Positions 19,713-28,755 of a stretch of DNA of 64,000 nt are shown here, piece by piece (the stretch's first letter is position 1; each line of letters begins with the position of its first letter). Location: NCBI RefSeq assembly GCF_014050225.1, contig NZ_JACFXV010000053.1, forward strand, positions 186,001 to 250,000, read 5' to 3'. Both the position numbers and the translations under genes were made by a program. Under the pieces are notes generated by a model. The model did no database searches. It had not been told where the DNA came from and saw nothing but the letters and a program-made list of their open reading frames with translations. Source of the DNA: Stappia albiluteola (GTDB taxonomy: Bacteria > Pseudomonadota > Alphaproteobacteria > Rhizobiales > Stappiaceae).

Positions 19713-20870
19713 ATGGTGGCAGGGGCGGCGATCCTGCTCCTCTTCGGCGGGATATCCCCCGGCGATGCCATTACCGCAATCGACTGGAACGTCATCGCAT
19801 ATCTTTTCGGCGTCTTCTCTATTGCCGCCTCGCTCTACGATACCGGTCTCTCCCATCTTCTGGGGAGGCGAATCGCGGCAAGCGGCGCGCCGCGCCTGGC
19901 ATTCGCGGCCTTCCTGGCGAGCGCCGCCCTGTGTTCGGCGGTGCTGACCAACGATGCAGCCGCCGTGATCTTCACGCCTATCGCCCTTATGCTGGCCCGG
20001 GAAAAGGGTATGGCGCCCGCATCGCTAGTCCTTGGTCTTTGCGCAGCCGTCACGGCGGGCAGCATGGCGAGCCCCGTTGGAAACCCGCAAAACATCCTGA
20101 TCGCCGTCCGAGGCGGTGTGGAGAGCCCTGTGCCGACCTTCGCGCTCTGGCTCGGCCCGCCGGCACTGCTGTCGCTCGCCTTCGTCCATATCCGGTTCGC
20201 GCGCCACCTCGCCGCCCCCGAGTTCCACGGCGGACAACGGTTCGACGGCAACCTGCCACCCTCCCTGTCGGACCGCCGCTGGCCGGCGCTTCTGGCCGTC
20301 CTTCTGCTTGTCTCGATGATCATGTTGGATGCGGCTTCGCGTATCGCAGGCGCGGAGTATGGTCTGCCCTTCGGCTTTGCGAGCCTTGTCGCCTGCATGC
20401 CGGTCTACCTGTTCGGCAAGCGCCGCCTCGCCGTCTTCAAGGGCGCGGACTGGCCGACGCTTGCCTTCTTCGTGGCGATGTTCGTCGTCACGGGTGCATT
20501 GTTGCGCTCAGGTGCCCTGCAGGCGCTGCTTGGATCGATGCAGCAGCGGCTCGCCGAGCCGGAGGTCACCGCGCTTGTCAGCTACCTGGCAAGCCAGCTC
20601 TTCTCCAACGTCCCGGTGGTGGACCTCTATCTGCAGCTCCTACCGGAAAAAAACACGCTCGGGCTGATGACGCTTGCCGGAATATCGACGCTTGCCGGCA
20701 ACCTCTTCATCATCAGCGCGGCGAGCAATGTCATCGTCGTCCAGCAGTCGGAGCGACTGGGCTTCCGCCCTTTCACCTTCTGGCAATTCACCGCCGCCGT
20801 GTTGCCGGTCGCAATCTTTTCGGTAGCAGTGACCTATGGCTGGCTGATGATGCTGGCGTCTTTCAGGTAG
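19713..20870 (+). CDS. SLC13/ArsB-NhaD-type anion permease
   Basis: Polytopic inner-membrane transporter of the ion-transporter superfamily. It has the paired family landmarks: TNDAAAVIFTPIALMLA and SPVGNPQN in the first half, and SNVPVVDLYLQL and IISAASNVIVVQQSE in the second, consistent with two inverted repeats. Substrate (arsenite, citrate, dicarboxylate or Na+/H+ exchange) is not decided by sequence. The listed ATG at 19713 would start just before a transmembrane helix, whereas the same frame stays open upstream to the GPR terminator. That upstream stretch encodes a further hydrophobic segment (LSLSVSLLIFTAIAIRQWL), so translation may start at a non-ATG codon, for example CTG at 19629. 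The gene converges on the lipoprotein gene with 1 bp between stops. Confidence 0.82.
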   Translation: MVAGAAILLLFGGISPGDAITAIDWNVIAYLFGVFSIAASLYDTGLSHLLGRRIAASGAPRLAFAAFLASAALCSAVLTNDAAAVIFTPIALMLAREKGMAPASLVLGLCAAVTAGSMASPVGNPQNILIAVRGGVESPVPTFALWLGPPALLSLAFVHIRFARHLAAPEFHGGQRFDGNLPPSLSDRRWPALLAVLLLVSMIMLDAASRIAGAEYGLPFGFASLVACMPVYLFGKRRLAVFKGADWPTLAFFVAMFVVTGALLRSGALQALLGSMQQRLAEPEVTALVSYLASQLFSNVPVVDLYLQLLPEKNTLGLMTLAGISTLAGNLFIISAASNVIVVQQSERLGFRPFTFWQFTAAVLPVAIFSVAVTYGWLMMLASFR

Positions 20871-20871
20871 A

Positions 20872-21516
20872 TCAAACGCTGCCGACAACCCAGGCAGCCA
20901 GTTCGGCAAGCACGCGGTCCGAGGCCGCGCCCATCGCCTGCACCGCCTGGGCGACGCCGGTGCCTGAGGCTGGAACCTCCGCCCTGAACACGCGGCTGGC
21001 TCGGGTCTGGCCGTTCCGGTCGTTGACCAGACGGGCCATGATCTCGACCACCGCCCTGTCCTGTCCGTCGATGCGAAGCTCGAAAGCACGCAGCTCCGTC
21101 TGCAGCTGATAGTCAATCAGCAGGCTCTCGCCCGGCCGGCCGACACCGCGCAGCCTGCCGGTATTCTCCAGTGTCTCGATCAGCTTGGCCTGCACCACCT
21201 TGGGCAGCGTGTCCGACCATGCGGCTTTTGGGAAATAGGTATAGACCGGGCCGGCGTCGACGACGGCGATGGAATTGGTGCCAAGGGCCTGCAACGCGCT
21301 CGGCTCGGGCACGAGGATCTGCCGGCCACCGGCGCGGCCGGAGGTCTCAAACCCGCGCGGAGCATTGAGACCGTAAAGCGCATCCGGGCCGGAACTGGCG
21401 CAGGCGCCGAGCGACAACAGCAGGCCGAATGCGGCAAGACGCGCAATTCCCGCGCTCCGAACCGCGAGACGTTTCCCCGCTGTTCGGCTCTTGCCCCTCA
21501 TTGCCCCCGAAATCAC
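20872..21516 (-). CDS. ABC-type transport auxiliary lipoprotein (PqiC/DUF330-like)
   Basis: 214 aa with a lipoprotein signal: basic N-terminus, hydrophobic core and lipobox LGAC before ASSGPDALYGL. The body (YFPKAAWSDTLPKVVQAKLIETLEN, quoted by its first 20 as a landmark near residue 100; RELRAFELRIDG-like segment) fits the auxiliary lipoproteins that accompany MCE transporters and dock at the outer membrane. The listed start is a GTG overlapping the MCE gene stop by 4 nt (GTGA); an in-frame ATG at 21501 is the alternative. Last gene of a four-gene operon with the permease, ATPase and MCE protein, so it is probably the outer-membrane side of the same lipid-transport apparatus. Confidence 0.85.
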   Translation of the reverse strand: MISGAMRGKSRTAGKRLAVRSAGIARLAAFGLLLSLGACASSGPDALYGLNAPRGFETSGRAGGRQILVPEPSALQALGTNSIAVVDAGPVYTYFPKAAWSDTLPKVVQAKLIETLENTGRLRGVGRPGESLLIDYQLQTELRAFELRIDGQDRAVVEIMARLVNDRNGQTRASRVFRAEVPASGTGVAQAVQAMGAASDRVLAELAAWVVGSV

Positions 21517-23162
21517 CGTCGCTTCGCCCCGTCATAGGTCGGCAAATCCGATCCGCCGAAGATCACCCGACTCGGATTTCGGTCGATATTAGCGACAGCG
21601 CGCTGAATTTCCACCAGCGTACGGTTTAACTGAGCCATTGCCGCTGAAAAATCAGCAGAACCCCGGCTGGTGAAGCGGTTCAGACCATCGGCAATCGGCC
21701 CGATATTCTTGTCCAGGCTGTCGGCGACCTTGCGAATCGATTCGGCCGTAGCGGTCAATTGCGCCACCAGCCCCCCGCCATCGCCTTCCACCATGCCGTC
21801 CACCTTGTCGATGACGGACGTCACGCGCACGCTTGCGGCATTCAGGTTCTGCGAAATCTCCGTCGCATTCTTGATAATCGTGTCCAGTTCCGGCCGCTTT
21901 CTGTCCAGGTCGTCCGTCAGGGCACGGAAACTTGCCGCTCCGGCGGAGACATCGTCGATCGCCTTGCCGACGGTGTCGGATTTTCCAAGGACGGTGGAGG
22001 TGAAGCCCTCGACATTCGCCATGATGTTACCGATCCGGTCGGGCTCAAGCGCCGCCACGACCTTGTTGGCACCGTCGAGGAACGTGTTGACCTTCTTGCT
22101 GGCGTCGACCGCCTCGGTCAGGAAGGTGGAAATCTCCTCTTCGCGGCTCTCGATCGTCTGTGTGATCGTCTGGATGTTGTTGATCACGTCGGTCGACTTG
22201 GTGACGATCTCGTTGAGGTCGCCGCTGCGATCCTGAAGCAGCTTGGCGAAGCTTGCCGCACCGTCGACCACCTGTTTCACCTTCTCCGGCTCGACGGCAG
22301 CGATGACCTGGTCGATGTCGTTGAGGTTCTTGTTCAGGCCCTCGGTGAAGGTCTTCAGATCGTCGGTCGCCGCTTTCGCCTCGTCGATCAGGCCCGCGAC
22401 CTGACCGGCAGCCCCCTCGAGGCTCTTGCCGATGGCAGCGGCGCTATTGATTGTCTCGGTGACTTTCTCCGGCGGCACCGCATCGACGATTCTCTCCGCC
22501 TTGACGACAAGACTTTCGAGCCGGCCCGACAGTTTGGTCAGCGCCTCGCCGGTCGTCGACATGCTCGACATGAAGGTCTGGACGCCGTCGGAATTGGCGG
22601 CCAGTGCATCGGAGAACACCTTGATATTCTTGATGGTCTGGTCGATCTCGTCGCGATTGCCGGCAATTACCTCCTCGATGGTCTTCAGCGTCTGATCGGC
22701 CTCGCCCAAAATATTTCGTGCGCCCTGAACGATATCCTCGAAGGCGGAACGGTCGGCGTAGATCACCGGCTCGGCGCCGTTCAACCCCTCAAACAGGGAA
22801 GCGGCCTGGTTAGTGCCGCCAAAAAGTTCCACATATGCGACGCCGGTAAGTCCCTGATAGCCGAGCGTCGCCTTGACGTCCTTGCGCAAAGGGGCGGTAG
22901 GATCGATGCGTACCGTCGCGACAACGACCTTCGGATCCTCCGGATCGAAATTCAGCGCGCCGACATCGCCGATCTTGATGCCGTTGAAGACCACCTGGCT
23001 TCCCTGCGACAGGCCGGTGACGGCACCGGGGAAAATGATCTTCACATTGACATTCTTGGTGCGGTCGGCCGTGCTGCCGAGCCAGAAAATGAACGTAAAG
23101 GCAGCAAAGATCACCACGAAGACGAAGGCGCCGATCGCTACGTAATTGGCACGGGTCTCCAT
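21513..23162 (-). CDS. MCE-domain periplasmic lipid-binding protein (MlaD-like)
   Basis: 549 aa. An N-terminal signal anchor (residues about 8-29, YVAIGAFVFVVIFAAFTFIFW) is followed by one MCE domain (about 38-120, VKIIFPGAVTGLSQGSQVVF, GIKIGDV, GYQGLTGVAYVELFGG). A long helical region of about 400 residues rich in coiled-coil pattern follows. MCE proteins form hexameric rings that bind phospholipid in the periplasm. The long helical tail resembles the needle-like PqiB/LetB or mycobacterial Mce C-termini more than short MlaD, and could form a tunnel toward the outer membrane. It lies between the ATPase gene (33-bp gap) and the auxiliary lipoprotein gene (4-nt overlap). Confidence 0.92.
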   Translation of the reverse strand: METRANYVAIGAFVFVVIFAAFTFIFWLGSTADRTKNVNVKIIFPGAVTGLSQGSQVVFNGIKIGDVGALNFDPEDPKVVVATVRIDPTAPLRKDVKATLGYQGLTGVAYVELFGGTNQAASLFEGLNGAEPVIYADRSAFEDIVQGARNILGEADQTLKTIEEVIAGNRDEIDQTIKNIKVFSDALAANSDGVQTFMSSMSTTGEALTKLSGRLESLVVKAERIVDAVPPEKVTETINSAAAIGKSLEGAAGQVAGLIDEAKAATDDLKTFTEGLNKNLNDIDQVIAAVEPEKVKQVVDGAASFAKLLQDRSGDLNEIVTKSTDVINNIQTITQTIESREEEISTFLTEAVDASKKVNTFLDGANKVVAALEPDRIGNIMANVEGFTSTVLGKSDTVGKAIDDVSAGAASFRALTDDLDRKRPELDTIIKNATEISQNLNAASVRVTSVIDKVDGMVEGDGGGLVAQLTATAESIRKVADSLDKNIGPIADGLNRFTSRGSADFSAAMAQLNRTLVEIQRAVANIDRNPSRVIFGGSDLPTYDGAKRR

Positions 23163-23195
23163 TCCAGCCTCGCTCCCAAATGGCCCTGCTCGTCT

Positions 23196-24002
23196 TTAAT
23201 CGACGCGGCGCAAGGCCCGCTCGCCCTTGAAATAGGACTGAACCCAAGGATGATCGAACTGCATTATCTCATCCAGGGACCCGTTAATCAGTACGCGCCT
23301 TTCCCCTAATACCGCGATGCGGTCGCAAATGGAATGCAGGCTGTCGAGGTCGTGGGTAACCATGTAGACGGTAAGGCCGAGCGTATCGCGCAGGCTTTCG
23401 ATCAGGCGGTCGAAGGCGGCTGCACCGATCGGATCGAGGCCGGAAGTCGGTTCGTCGAGGAAGACGAGATCGGGGTCGAGTGCCAGCGCGCGCGCCAGGC
23501 TCGCCCGCTTGATCATACCGCCAGACAGTTCTGACGGCATCTTGTCCGCCGCGTCCCGCGGCAAGCCGACCATTTCCAGTTTCAAGAGGGCCAGTTCATC
23601 CATCAGTTGCTCAGACATACGCATATGCTCGCGCATGGGCATCTTGATGTTCTGCTTCACGTTCAACGAGGAAAACAGCGCGCCCTGCTGGAACAACACG
23701 CCCCATCGACGCTCGACCTCCAGCCGTTCCTCGCCGCTTGCCGTATCGAGATTGCAACCGAAAACCTCCACCGTGCCGGCGCGGCGCGGCGTCAGACCGA
23801 GGATGGCGCGCATGAGAACCGACTTGCCGGTGCCCGATCCGCCGACGAAGCCCAGGATCTCGCGGCGATAGACCTCAAGGTCGAGGTTTTCCAGCACCAG
23901 CTTGTCGCCGAAGCCGACGGTGACGCCCTTGACGCCGAGTATGACATCACCGAACTCCGGATGCCCGCCCGGTTCGTGCTCCCACGCCGCCGTTTCTGCC
24001 AT
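23196..24002 (-). CDS. ABC transporter ATP-binding protein, MlaF-like
   Basis: 268-aa cytoplasmic ATPase energising the MCE system. All ABC motifs are intact: Walker A GGSGTGKS, Q-loop FQQGALF, signature LSGGM, Walker B LVFLDEPTSGLD and H-loop THD. The LSGGMIKRASLARALALDP stretch is typical for the MlaF/Mkl group. It starts 3 bp after the permease stop and is clearly co-transcribed with it. Confidence 0.95.
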   Translation of the reverse strand: MAETAAWEHEPGGHPEFGDVILGVKGVTVGFGDKLVLENLDLEVYRREILGFVGGSGTGKSVLMRAILGLTPRRAGTVEVFGCNLDTASGEERLEVERRWGVLFQQGALFSSLNVKQNIKMPMREHMRMSEQLMDELALLKLEMVGLPRDAADKMPSELSGGMIKRASLARALALDPDLVFLDEPTSGLDPIGAAAFDRLIESLRDTLGLTVYMVTHDLDSLHSICDRIAVLGERRVLINGSLDEIMQFDHPWVQSYFKGERALRRVD

Positions 24003-24005
24003 GGC

Positions 24006-25160
24006 TCAGATCCCCACCGAGGCAAAGAAGATGGCAAACAGGCCATCGACGACGATGACCATGAAGATTGCCTTCACGACGGATAGCGTGGTGTGGCGGC
24101 CGAGCGATTCCGACGAACCGCCCACCTTCAGTCCCTCCACGCAGGCGACGAGGCCGATGATGAGCGCCATGAACGGCGCCTTGATCAACCCGACATTGAC
24201 GGTCTCCATCGTCACGGCCTCCTGCAGGCGCTGCAGGAAGGTCTGCGGTACGATGTCGAGATAGAGCCAGGTGACGAGGCCGGCGCCGAAAAGCGCGGCA
24301 AGGTCGGCGAGAAAGGCCAGGACAGGAAGGGCGAGCATCAAGGCGAGAATGCGCGGCAGGATAAGCACTTCCGTCACCTTCAGCCCGATCACATGCAGGG
24401 CGTCGATTTCCTCGCGCATCTTCATGGAGCCGAGTTCGGCGGTGAAGGCGGAGCCGGAACGGCCTGCGACCATGATCGCCGTCAGCAGCACGCCGATTTC
24501 GCGCAGCACCAGCACGCCGGCCAGATCGACGGCGAAGAGATCGGCGCCGAACTGGCGCAGATAGAAGCCGCCCTGCTGGGCGATGATGCCGCCGATGAGG
24601 AAACTCATCAGAAGAACGATCGGCACCGCCCCGATACAGGAACGGTCGAACTGTACCGCGACAGAGACGGCACGCAGCCGGCGCGGATTGAAGAGGATGC
24701 CGGACAGGACTGCCGCCAGCGAGCCGACGATGTGACAGACCGCGACCGCGTCGTTGGCGACCTCGGTCATCTGGCGGCCGGTCTTTTCCAGCAGGCTCAC
24801 GACCGAAAAGCGCGAGCGATAGGGCTTCCAGGGCGTGGGGTGATGGGCTTCGATCTCGGAAAAAAGCGCGGCATAGGTGTCGCTGACGCCGACCCGATCG
24901 ACCCGCGCCCCACGATATTCCAGGTCGCCCTGCAGGCGGTGGAGCAGCCACGCGCCAGCGGTATCGAGAGAATCGATCCGCGAAAGGTCGACAACCGCAT
25001 AGACGGGCTCGCCGCAGCGAAGCCCGGCAATCAGGCTCTCCAACTGCTCGGCATCATGGATCGTCCAGCAGCCGCCCGGGCAAAGCCGAAGGATGTTGCC
25101 TTCGCCATGGGCATCGAGCGTCGGTGCGATCCGGGCCGCCACGCCAAGGTCAGCCGGCAT
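24006..25160 (-). CDS. STAS-fused MlaE-type ABC permease
   Basis: 384-aa inner-membrane permease with an N-terminal STAS-like domain (about 15-110, containing VDLSRIDSLDTAGAWLLHRL). The MlaE domain follows with its hallmark VLREIGVLLTAIMVAGRSGSA and AELGSMKMREEIDALHVIG around 225-265. In Mla systems a separate STAS protein (MlaB) regulates the ATPase; here it is fused to the permease, so no mlaB gene is needed. First gene of the operon, transcribed away from dgcN, with 175 bp between the starts. Confidence 0.93.
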   Translation of the reverse strand: MPADLGVAARIAPTLDAHGEGNILRLCPGGCWTIHDAEQLESLIAGLRCGEPVYAVVDLSRIDSLDTAGAWLLHRLQGDLEYRGARVDRVGVSDTYAALFSEIEAHHPTPWKPYRSRFSVVSLLEKTGRQMTEVANDAVAVCHIVGSLAAVLSGILFNPRRLRAVSVAVQFDRSCIGAVPIVLLMSFLIGGIIAQQGGFYLRQFGADLFAVDLAGVLVLREIGVLLTAIMVAGRSGSAFTAELGSMKMREEIDALHVIGLKVTEVLILPRILALMLALPVLAFLADLAALFGAGLVTWLYLDIVPQTFLQRLQEAVTMETVNVGLIKAPFMALIIGLVACVEGLKVGGSSESLGRHTTLSVVKAIFMVIVVDGLFAIFFASVGI

Positions 25161-25335
25161 CGTTCACCGCCAGAGCGCCCCTCGGCGAAGGACTGCTGTT
25201 CGGGACGTGGATGGTCATTGCCGCCTCTTGCCGGACTTCCCTGTCGCCCCGTATACCTGAGTGGCGCCGCCAGCGTCCAGAGCGCCACCTCGCGGCTTCA
25301 AGCATTTCGGCTGCCTGTTGCAGGAGAATTCCATC

Positions 25336-26349
25336 ATGCAGATCGCCCATCCGTACCTTCTGTTTCTTGGGGATGTGCCCGACGCGCTGGCCGCCAAGAC
25401 AGCGCTCGGCATCGTGGACTGGCGCCCCGAATGGTGCATCGGCCAGTATCGCCTCGACGGCTGCAAGGCGGATGCGGGACTGGCCGATATGACTCCTGCG
25501 GAAGCAGCCGATGCCGGCGCGCGGACGATGATCGTGGGCGCCGTCAATGCCGGCGGCGTGCTGCCCGACCATTGGGTGGCCTCGATCGTGGCCGCACTCG
25601 ATGCCGGCATGGACGTGGCAAGCGGGCTGCACATGCGCCTTGCCGACGTACCCGAAATCCGGGAGGCAGCGCAGCGCAGCGGCGGCAAGCTCTTCGATGT
25701 GCGCCATTCGAGCGAGCGCTTTGCCACCGGCAAGGGAACGAAGCGGCGCGGCAAGCGGCTGCTGACCGTCGGCACCGACTGTTCGGTCGGCAAGAAATAC
25801 ACCGCCCTTGCACTGGAAAAGGAAATGCGCGAGCGCGGGCTCGACGCGGATTTCCGGGCGACGGGGCAGACCGGCGTCTTCATTTCCGGCCGGGGTGCCG
25901 CAATCGACGCGGTGATTGCCGACTTCATCTCCGGTGCGGCCGAATGGATCTCGCCGGAAGCGGCCGACGGCCACTGGGACGTCGTGGAGGGCCAGGGCTC
26001 GCTGTTTCACCCCTCCTTCGCCGGCGTGACGCTGGGCCTGCTGCACGGCTCGCAGCCCGACGCCTTCGTCGTCTGTCATGAACCGACCCGCACCAACATG
26101 CGCGGCGTGAAAACGCCGCTGCCGTCGATCGACGACGTGATCGACATGACGATCCGCTGCGGGCGGCTGACCAATCCGGATATCCGCTGCGTCGGCATCG
26201 CCGTGAACACGGCGGCGCTCGACGAGGACGCGGCAATGAAGCTGCTGGCCGACCTTTCCCGGCAATACGGGCTTCCCGCCTCGGATCCGGTGCGTTTCGG
26301 CGTCGCCGCCATCGTCGACCGGCTAATCGCGGACTACGGCCTCGCATGA
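25336..26349 (+). CDS. dgcN: D-glutamate N-acetyltransferase DgcN (DUF1611 family)
   Basis: 337 aa. Contains a P-loop-like GTDCSVGKKYTALAL near 150 and the conserved FRATGQTGVFISGRGAAID block and VVEGQGSLFHPS. DUF1611 members paired with an enolase-superfamily epimerase have been described as DgcN-DgcA. In that pathway D-glutamate is N-acetylated, then racemised to N-acetyl-L-glutamate. The start at 25336 has an AGGAG site 9 nt upstream. It overlaps dgcA by 4 nt (ATGA), so the pair is coupled. It could supply carbon and nitrogen from peptidoglycan-derived D-Glu. Confidence 0.88.
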   Translation: MQIAHPYLLFLGDVPDALAAKTALGIVDWRPEWCIGQYRLDGCKADAGLADMTPAEAADAGARTMIVGAVNAGGVLPDHWVASIVAALDAGMDVASGLHMRLADVPEIREAAQRSGGKLFDVRHSSERFATGKGTKRRGKRLLTVGTDCSVGKKYTALALEKEMRERGLDADFRATGQTGVFISGRGAAIDAVIADFISGAAEWISPEAADGHWDVVEGQGSLFHPSFAGVTLGLLHGSQPDAFVVCHEPTRTNMRGVKTPLPSIDDVIDMTIRCGRLTNPDIRCVGIAVNTAALDEDAAMKLLADLSRQYGLPASDPVRFGVAAIVDRLIADYGLA

Positions 26350-27329
26350 CCATCAAGCTGGCGGCGATCACCGAGAGCTGGCCCATCGAGGGCGGCTTCA
26401 CCATTTCCCGCGGCAGCCGCACCCACGCCAATGTGGTGGTGGCCACCGCGACCGAAGACGGGTTTTCCGGCCGCGGCGAATGCGTGCCCTATGCGCGGTA
26501 CAACGAGACGGTGGACGGCGTGATCGCCGATATCGAGCGGCTCGCCGCCAACCTTCCCCACGGCTTCGACATCAAGGCGCTGCAGCAGGCCATGCCGCCG
26601 GGCGCGGCGCGCAACGCAGTCGACTGCGCCTTGTGGGATCTCGCCGCCAAGAAGGCGGGCAAAAGCGTTTCGGCCCTGCTCGGCCGCGCGGAGCCGCAGC
26701 CGCAGGTGACGGCATTCACGATCAGTGTCGGCAGCCCGCAGAAGATGGCGGAGGATACGGCGAAGGCGAGCGAACGGCCGTTGCTGAAGGTGAAGCTTGC
26801 GGGCGAAGGCGATGTGGAGCGGATCGCCGCCGTCCGCCGCGCGGCTCCGCTGGCCCGGCTGATTGTCGATGCGAACGAGGCGTGGACGGCGGAGATCTTC
26901 GAAGCGAATATGGCGGCCTGCCTTGCCGCCGGCGTGGAACTGATCGAGCAGCCCCTGCCACAGGGCAAGGACGAGATGCTTTCGAAATTCGAGCATCCGG
27001 TGCCCGTCTGCGCCGACGAAAGCGCGCATACCGCCGATCATCTGCACGAGTTGAAGGGGCTCTACGACGCGGTCAACATCAAGCTTGACAAGACGGGTGG
27101 GCTGACCGGCGCCTTGCTGCTGGCCGATGCCGCGCGGGCGGAGGGCTACAAGATCATGGTCGGCTGCATGCTGGGTACCTCGCTCGCCATGGCGCCGGCG
27201 GTGATCGTTGCGCAAGGGGCCGACTATGTCGATCTCGACGCGCCGCTGCTGCTGTCCCGCGACCGCAACCCGGGCCTGGAATTCGACGGCAGCACGTTGC
27301 TGCCTCCCTCCCCTGCGCTCTGGGGTTAG
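26346..27329 (+). CDS. dgcA: N-acetyl-D-glutamate racemase DgcA (enolase superfamily)
   Basis: 327 aa, muconate-lactonizing/dipeptide-epimerase branch of the enolase superfamily. The N-terminal capping domain (GRGECVPYARYNETVDGV) and barrel motifs are visible: KVKLAGEG with the catalytic Lys pair, metal ligands in LIVDANEAW, ELIEQPLP and VCADES, and the last catalytic Lys in NIKLDKTGG. Family resemblance alone suggests L-Ala-D/L-Glu epimerase. The overlap with dgcN shifts the call to the D-glutamate pathway. The gene converges on the MFS gene with 17 bp between stops. Confidence 0.87.
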   Translation: MTIKLAAITESWPIEGGFTISRGSRTHANVVVATATEDGFSGRGECVPYARYNETVDGVIADIERLAANLPHGFDIKALQQAMPPGAARNAVDCALWDLAAKKAGKSVSALLGRAEPQPQVTAFTISVGSPQKMAEDTAKASERPLLKVKLAGEGDVERIAAVRRAAPLARLIVDANEAWTAEIFEANMAACLAAGVELIEQPLPQGKDEMLSKFEHPVPVCADESAHTADHLHELKGLYDAVNIKLDKTGGLTGALLLADAARAEGYKIMVGCMLGTSLAMAPAVIVAQGADYVDLDAPLLLSRDRNPGLEFDGSTLLPPSPALWG

Positions 27330-27346
27330 GTCCGGACCCAGGTCTC

Positions 27347-28492
27347 TCAGGCCATCAACGCGCTCAGGCGGCGGCGAAGGACGAGGAGCACCAGCAGGCC
27401 CAGCGCCGACAGGCCCGCCATCAGGAAGAAGACGAAGGCGGGATCGGCCTCATAGAGCCGCCCGCCGATGGCCGTCGATACGGCGGTCAACGCGCCGACG
27501 GCGGTGGAGGCCATCGCCTGGCCAGTGCCGGCCCAGCGCCGCGGCACCACGGCTGCAATCAGCGCCACCGCGCCCAGATGGGTGGCGCCGAAAGTAAGCC
27601 CGTGCAGTCCCTGCAGGACGACGATGGCCCAAAGGGCGGTGACTTCCGGAAACAGCATCCAGCGCAGGATGGCGGCCACCGCACCGGCAACCAGGAAGCC
27701 GAAGGGGCCGATGCGGCCGCGCAGCTTGCCCGCCTGATAGAAGAGCGCGACTTCCGTTACGACGCCGAGCGTCCACAGCACGCCGACGGCCGATTCCGGT
27801 ATGCCTTCCGTTTTCCAGTAGAGCGAGCCGAAGGCATAATAGCCGGCATGGCTTGCCTGGATCAGGCCGAAGGCGAGCAGGAAGGCGAGGAAGACGGGAG
27901 CCTTCAGGATTTTCCCACCCCGGCCATTGCCATCAGCCGCACCGTCTTCCTCAACCTCCGGCTTTGGCATGGTGAGCGCGAGGGCGAAGATCGCGGCAAG
28001 GCCGACGAGGATGCCGCCGATCAGATAGGAGGCATGGAAGTATTGGAGCAGCACGCCACCGATAAGATTGGCGACGACGAAGCCGATGGAGCCCCACAGC
28101 CGCAGCCTGCCGTAATCCGCTTTGCCCTTGCGCACCTCGTTCAGGGCCAGCGCATCGCTCAGCGGTACGATGGGCGACCAGAAGACGGCAACCAGCGCCA
28201 ACAGCGCGAATGTCGGCCAGAAGCCGGCCGGACGGATGAGCAACGCAAAGAAAACGAAGGCGGCGGCGGAAAAGAGCACGAGCGACTGGCGGGCCGCGTT
28301 GCGCCGGTCGGAAATGCCGGACATGACCGGATTGGCGACGAGGCGAACCAGGATCGGCACGGCGAGCAGAGTGCCGATCTCAGCCGAGGTGAAGCCGTTT
28401 TGCGCCAGAACCAGCGGAAAGAAGGGCAGAAACAGGCCCGTTCCAAAGAAAAAGGCGGCGAAAATCGCCGCGATCCGAAAGTTCAGGCCCAT
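27347..28492 (-). CDS. MFS transporter, phenylpropionate-permease (HcaT)-like
   Basis: 381-aa, 12-helix inner-membrane permease. N-terminal FFFGTGLFLPFFPLVL and the short loop-2 motif SGISDRRNAARQ fit the small MFS group that includes HcaT and LacY-like proteins. A charged central loop (PKPEVEEDGAADGNGRGGK) separates the two halves. The start at 28492 follows GGAG at suitable spacing and begins immediately before the first helix; the longer upstream frame is arginine-rich. The substrate is unknown. Being convergent to dgcNA does not make it part of that operon. Confidence 0.82.
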   Translation of the reverse strand: MGLNFRIAAIFAAFFFGTGLFLPFFPLVLAQNGFTSAEIGTLLAVPILVRLVANPVMSGISDRRNAARQSLVLFSAAAFVFFALLIRPAGFWPTFALLALVAVFWSPIVPLSDALALNEVRKGKADYGRLRLWGSIGFVVANLIGGVLLQYFHASYLIGGILVGLAAIFALALTMPKPEVEEDGAADGNGRGGKILKAPVFLAFLLAFGLIQASHAGYYAFGSLYWKTEGIPESAVGVLWTLGVVTEVALFYQAGKLRGRIGPFGFLVAGAVAAILRWMLFPEVTALWAIVVLQGLHGLTFGATHLGAVALIAAVVPRRWAGTGQAMASTAVGALTAVSTAIGGRLYEADPAFVFFLMAGLSALGLLVLLVLRRRLSALMA

Positions 28493-28755
28493 ATCGAAGC
28501 TCCGGAGAGAGCGCGTTGACCGCACTCGCGAAAATGCCCGGATTTGAGGTTCCGGGCGAGCCATCTAAACCGATTCTAAGGATTTGCGACTTAACCATCG
28601 AAGATGAATCAGCCCGACGCGCTTCGCCGCAACCAGACAGGCAGGAGTGCTGGCCGGGGATGAGATTTAACGCAACGCATGCCGGCGCGAAACCGATTCG
28701 GGTATTTCCAGGTCCGCGAAGGCCCGGCCGCATGAAGGAATGAAGGGAGACCGTC

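Noticed and set aside
26346-27329. L-Ala-D/L-Glu epimerase (YcjG-like)
   Set aside because: Same superfamily, but overlap with the DUF1611 gene points to the DgcN-DgcA pair.
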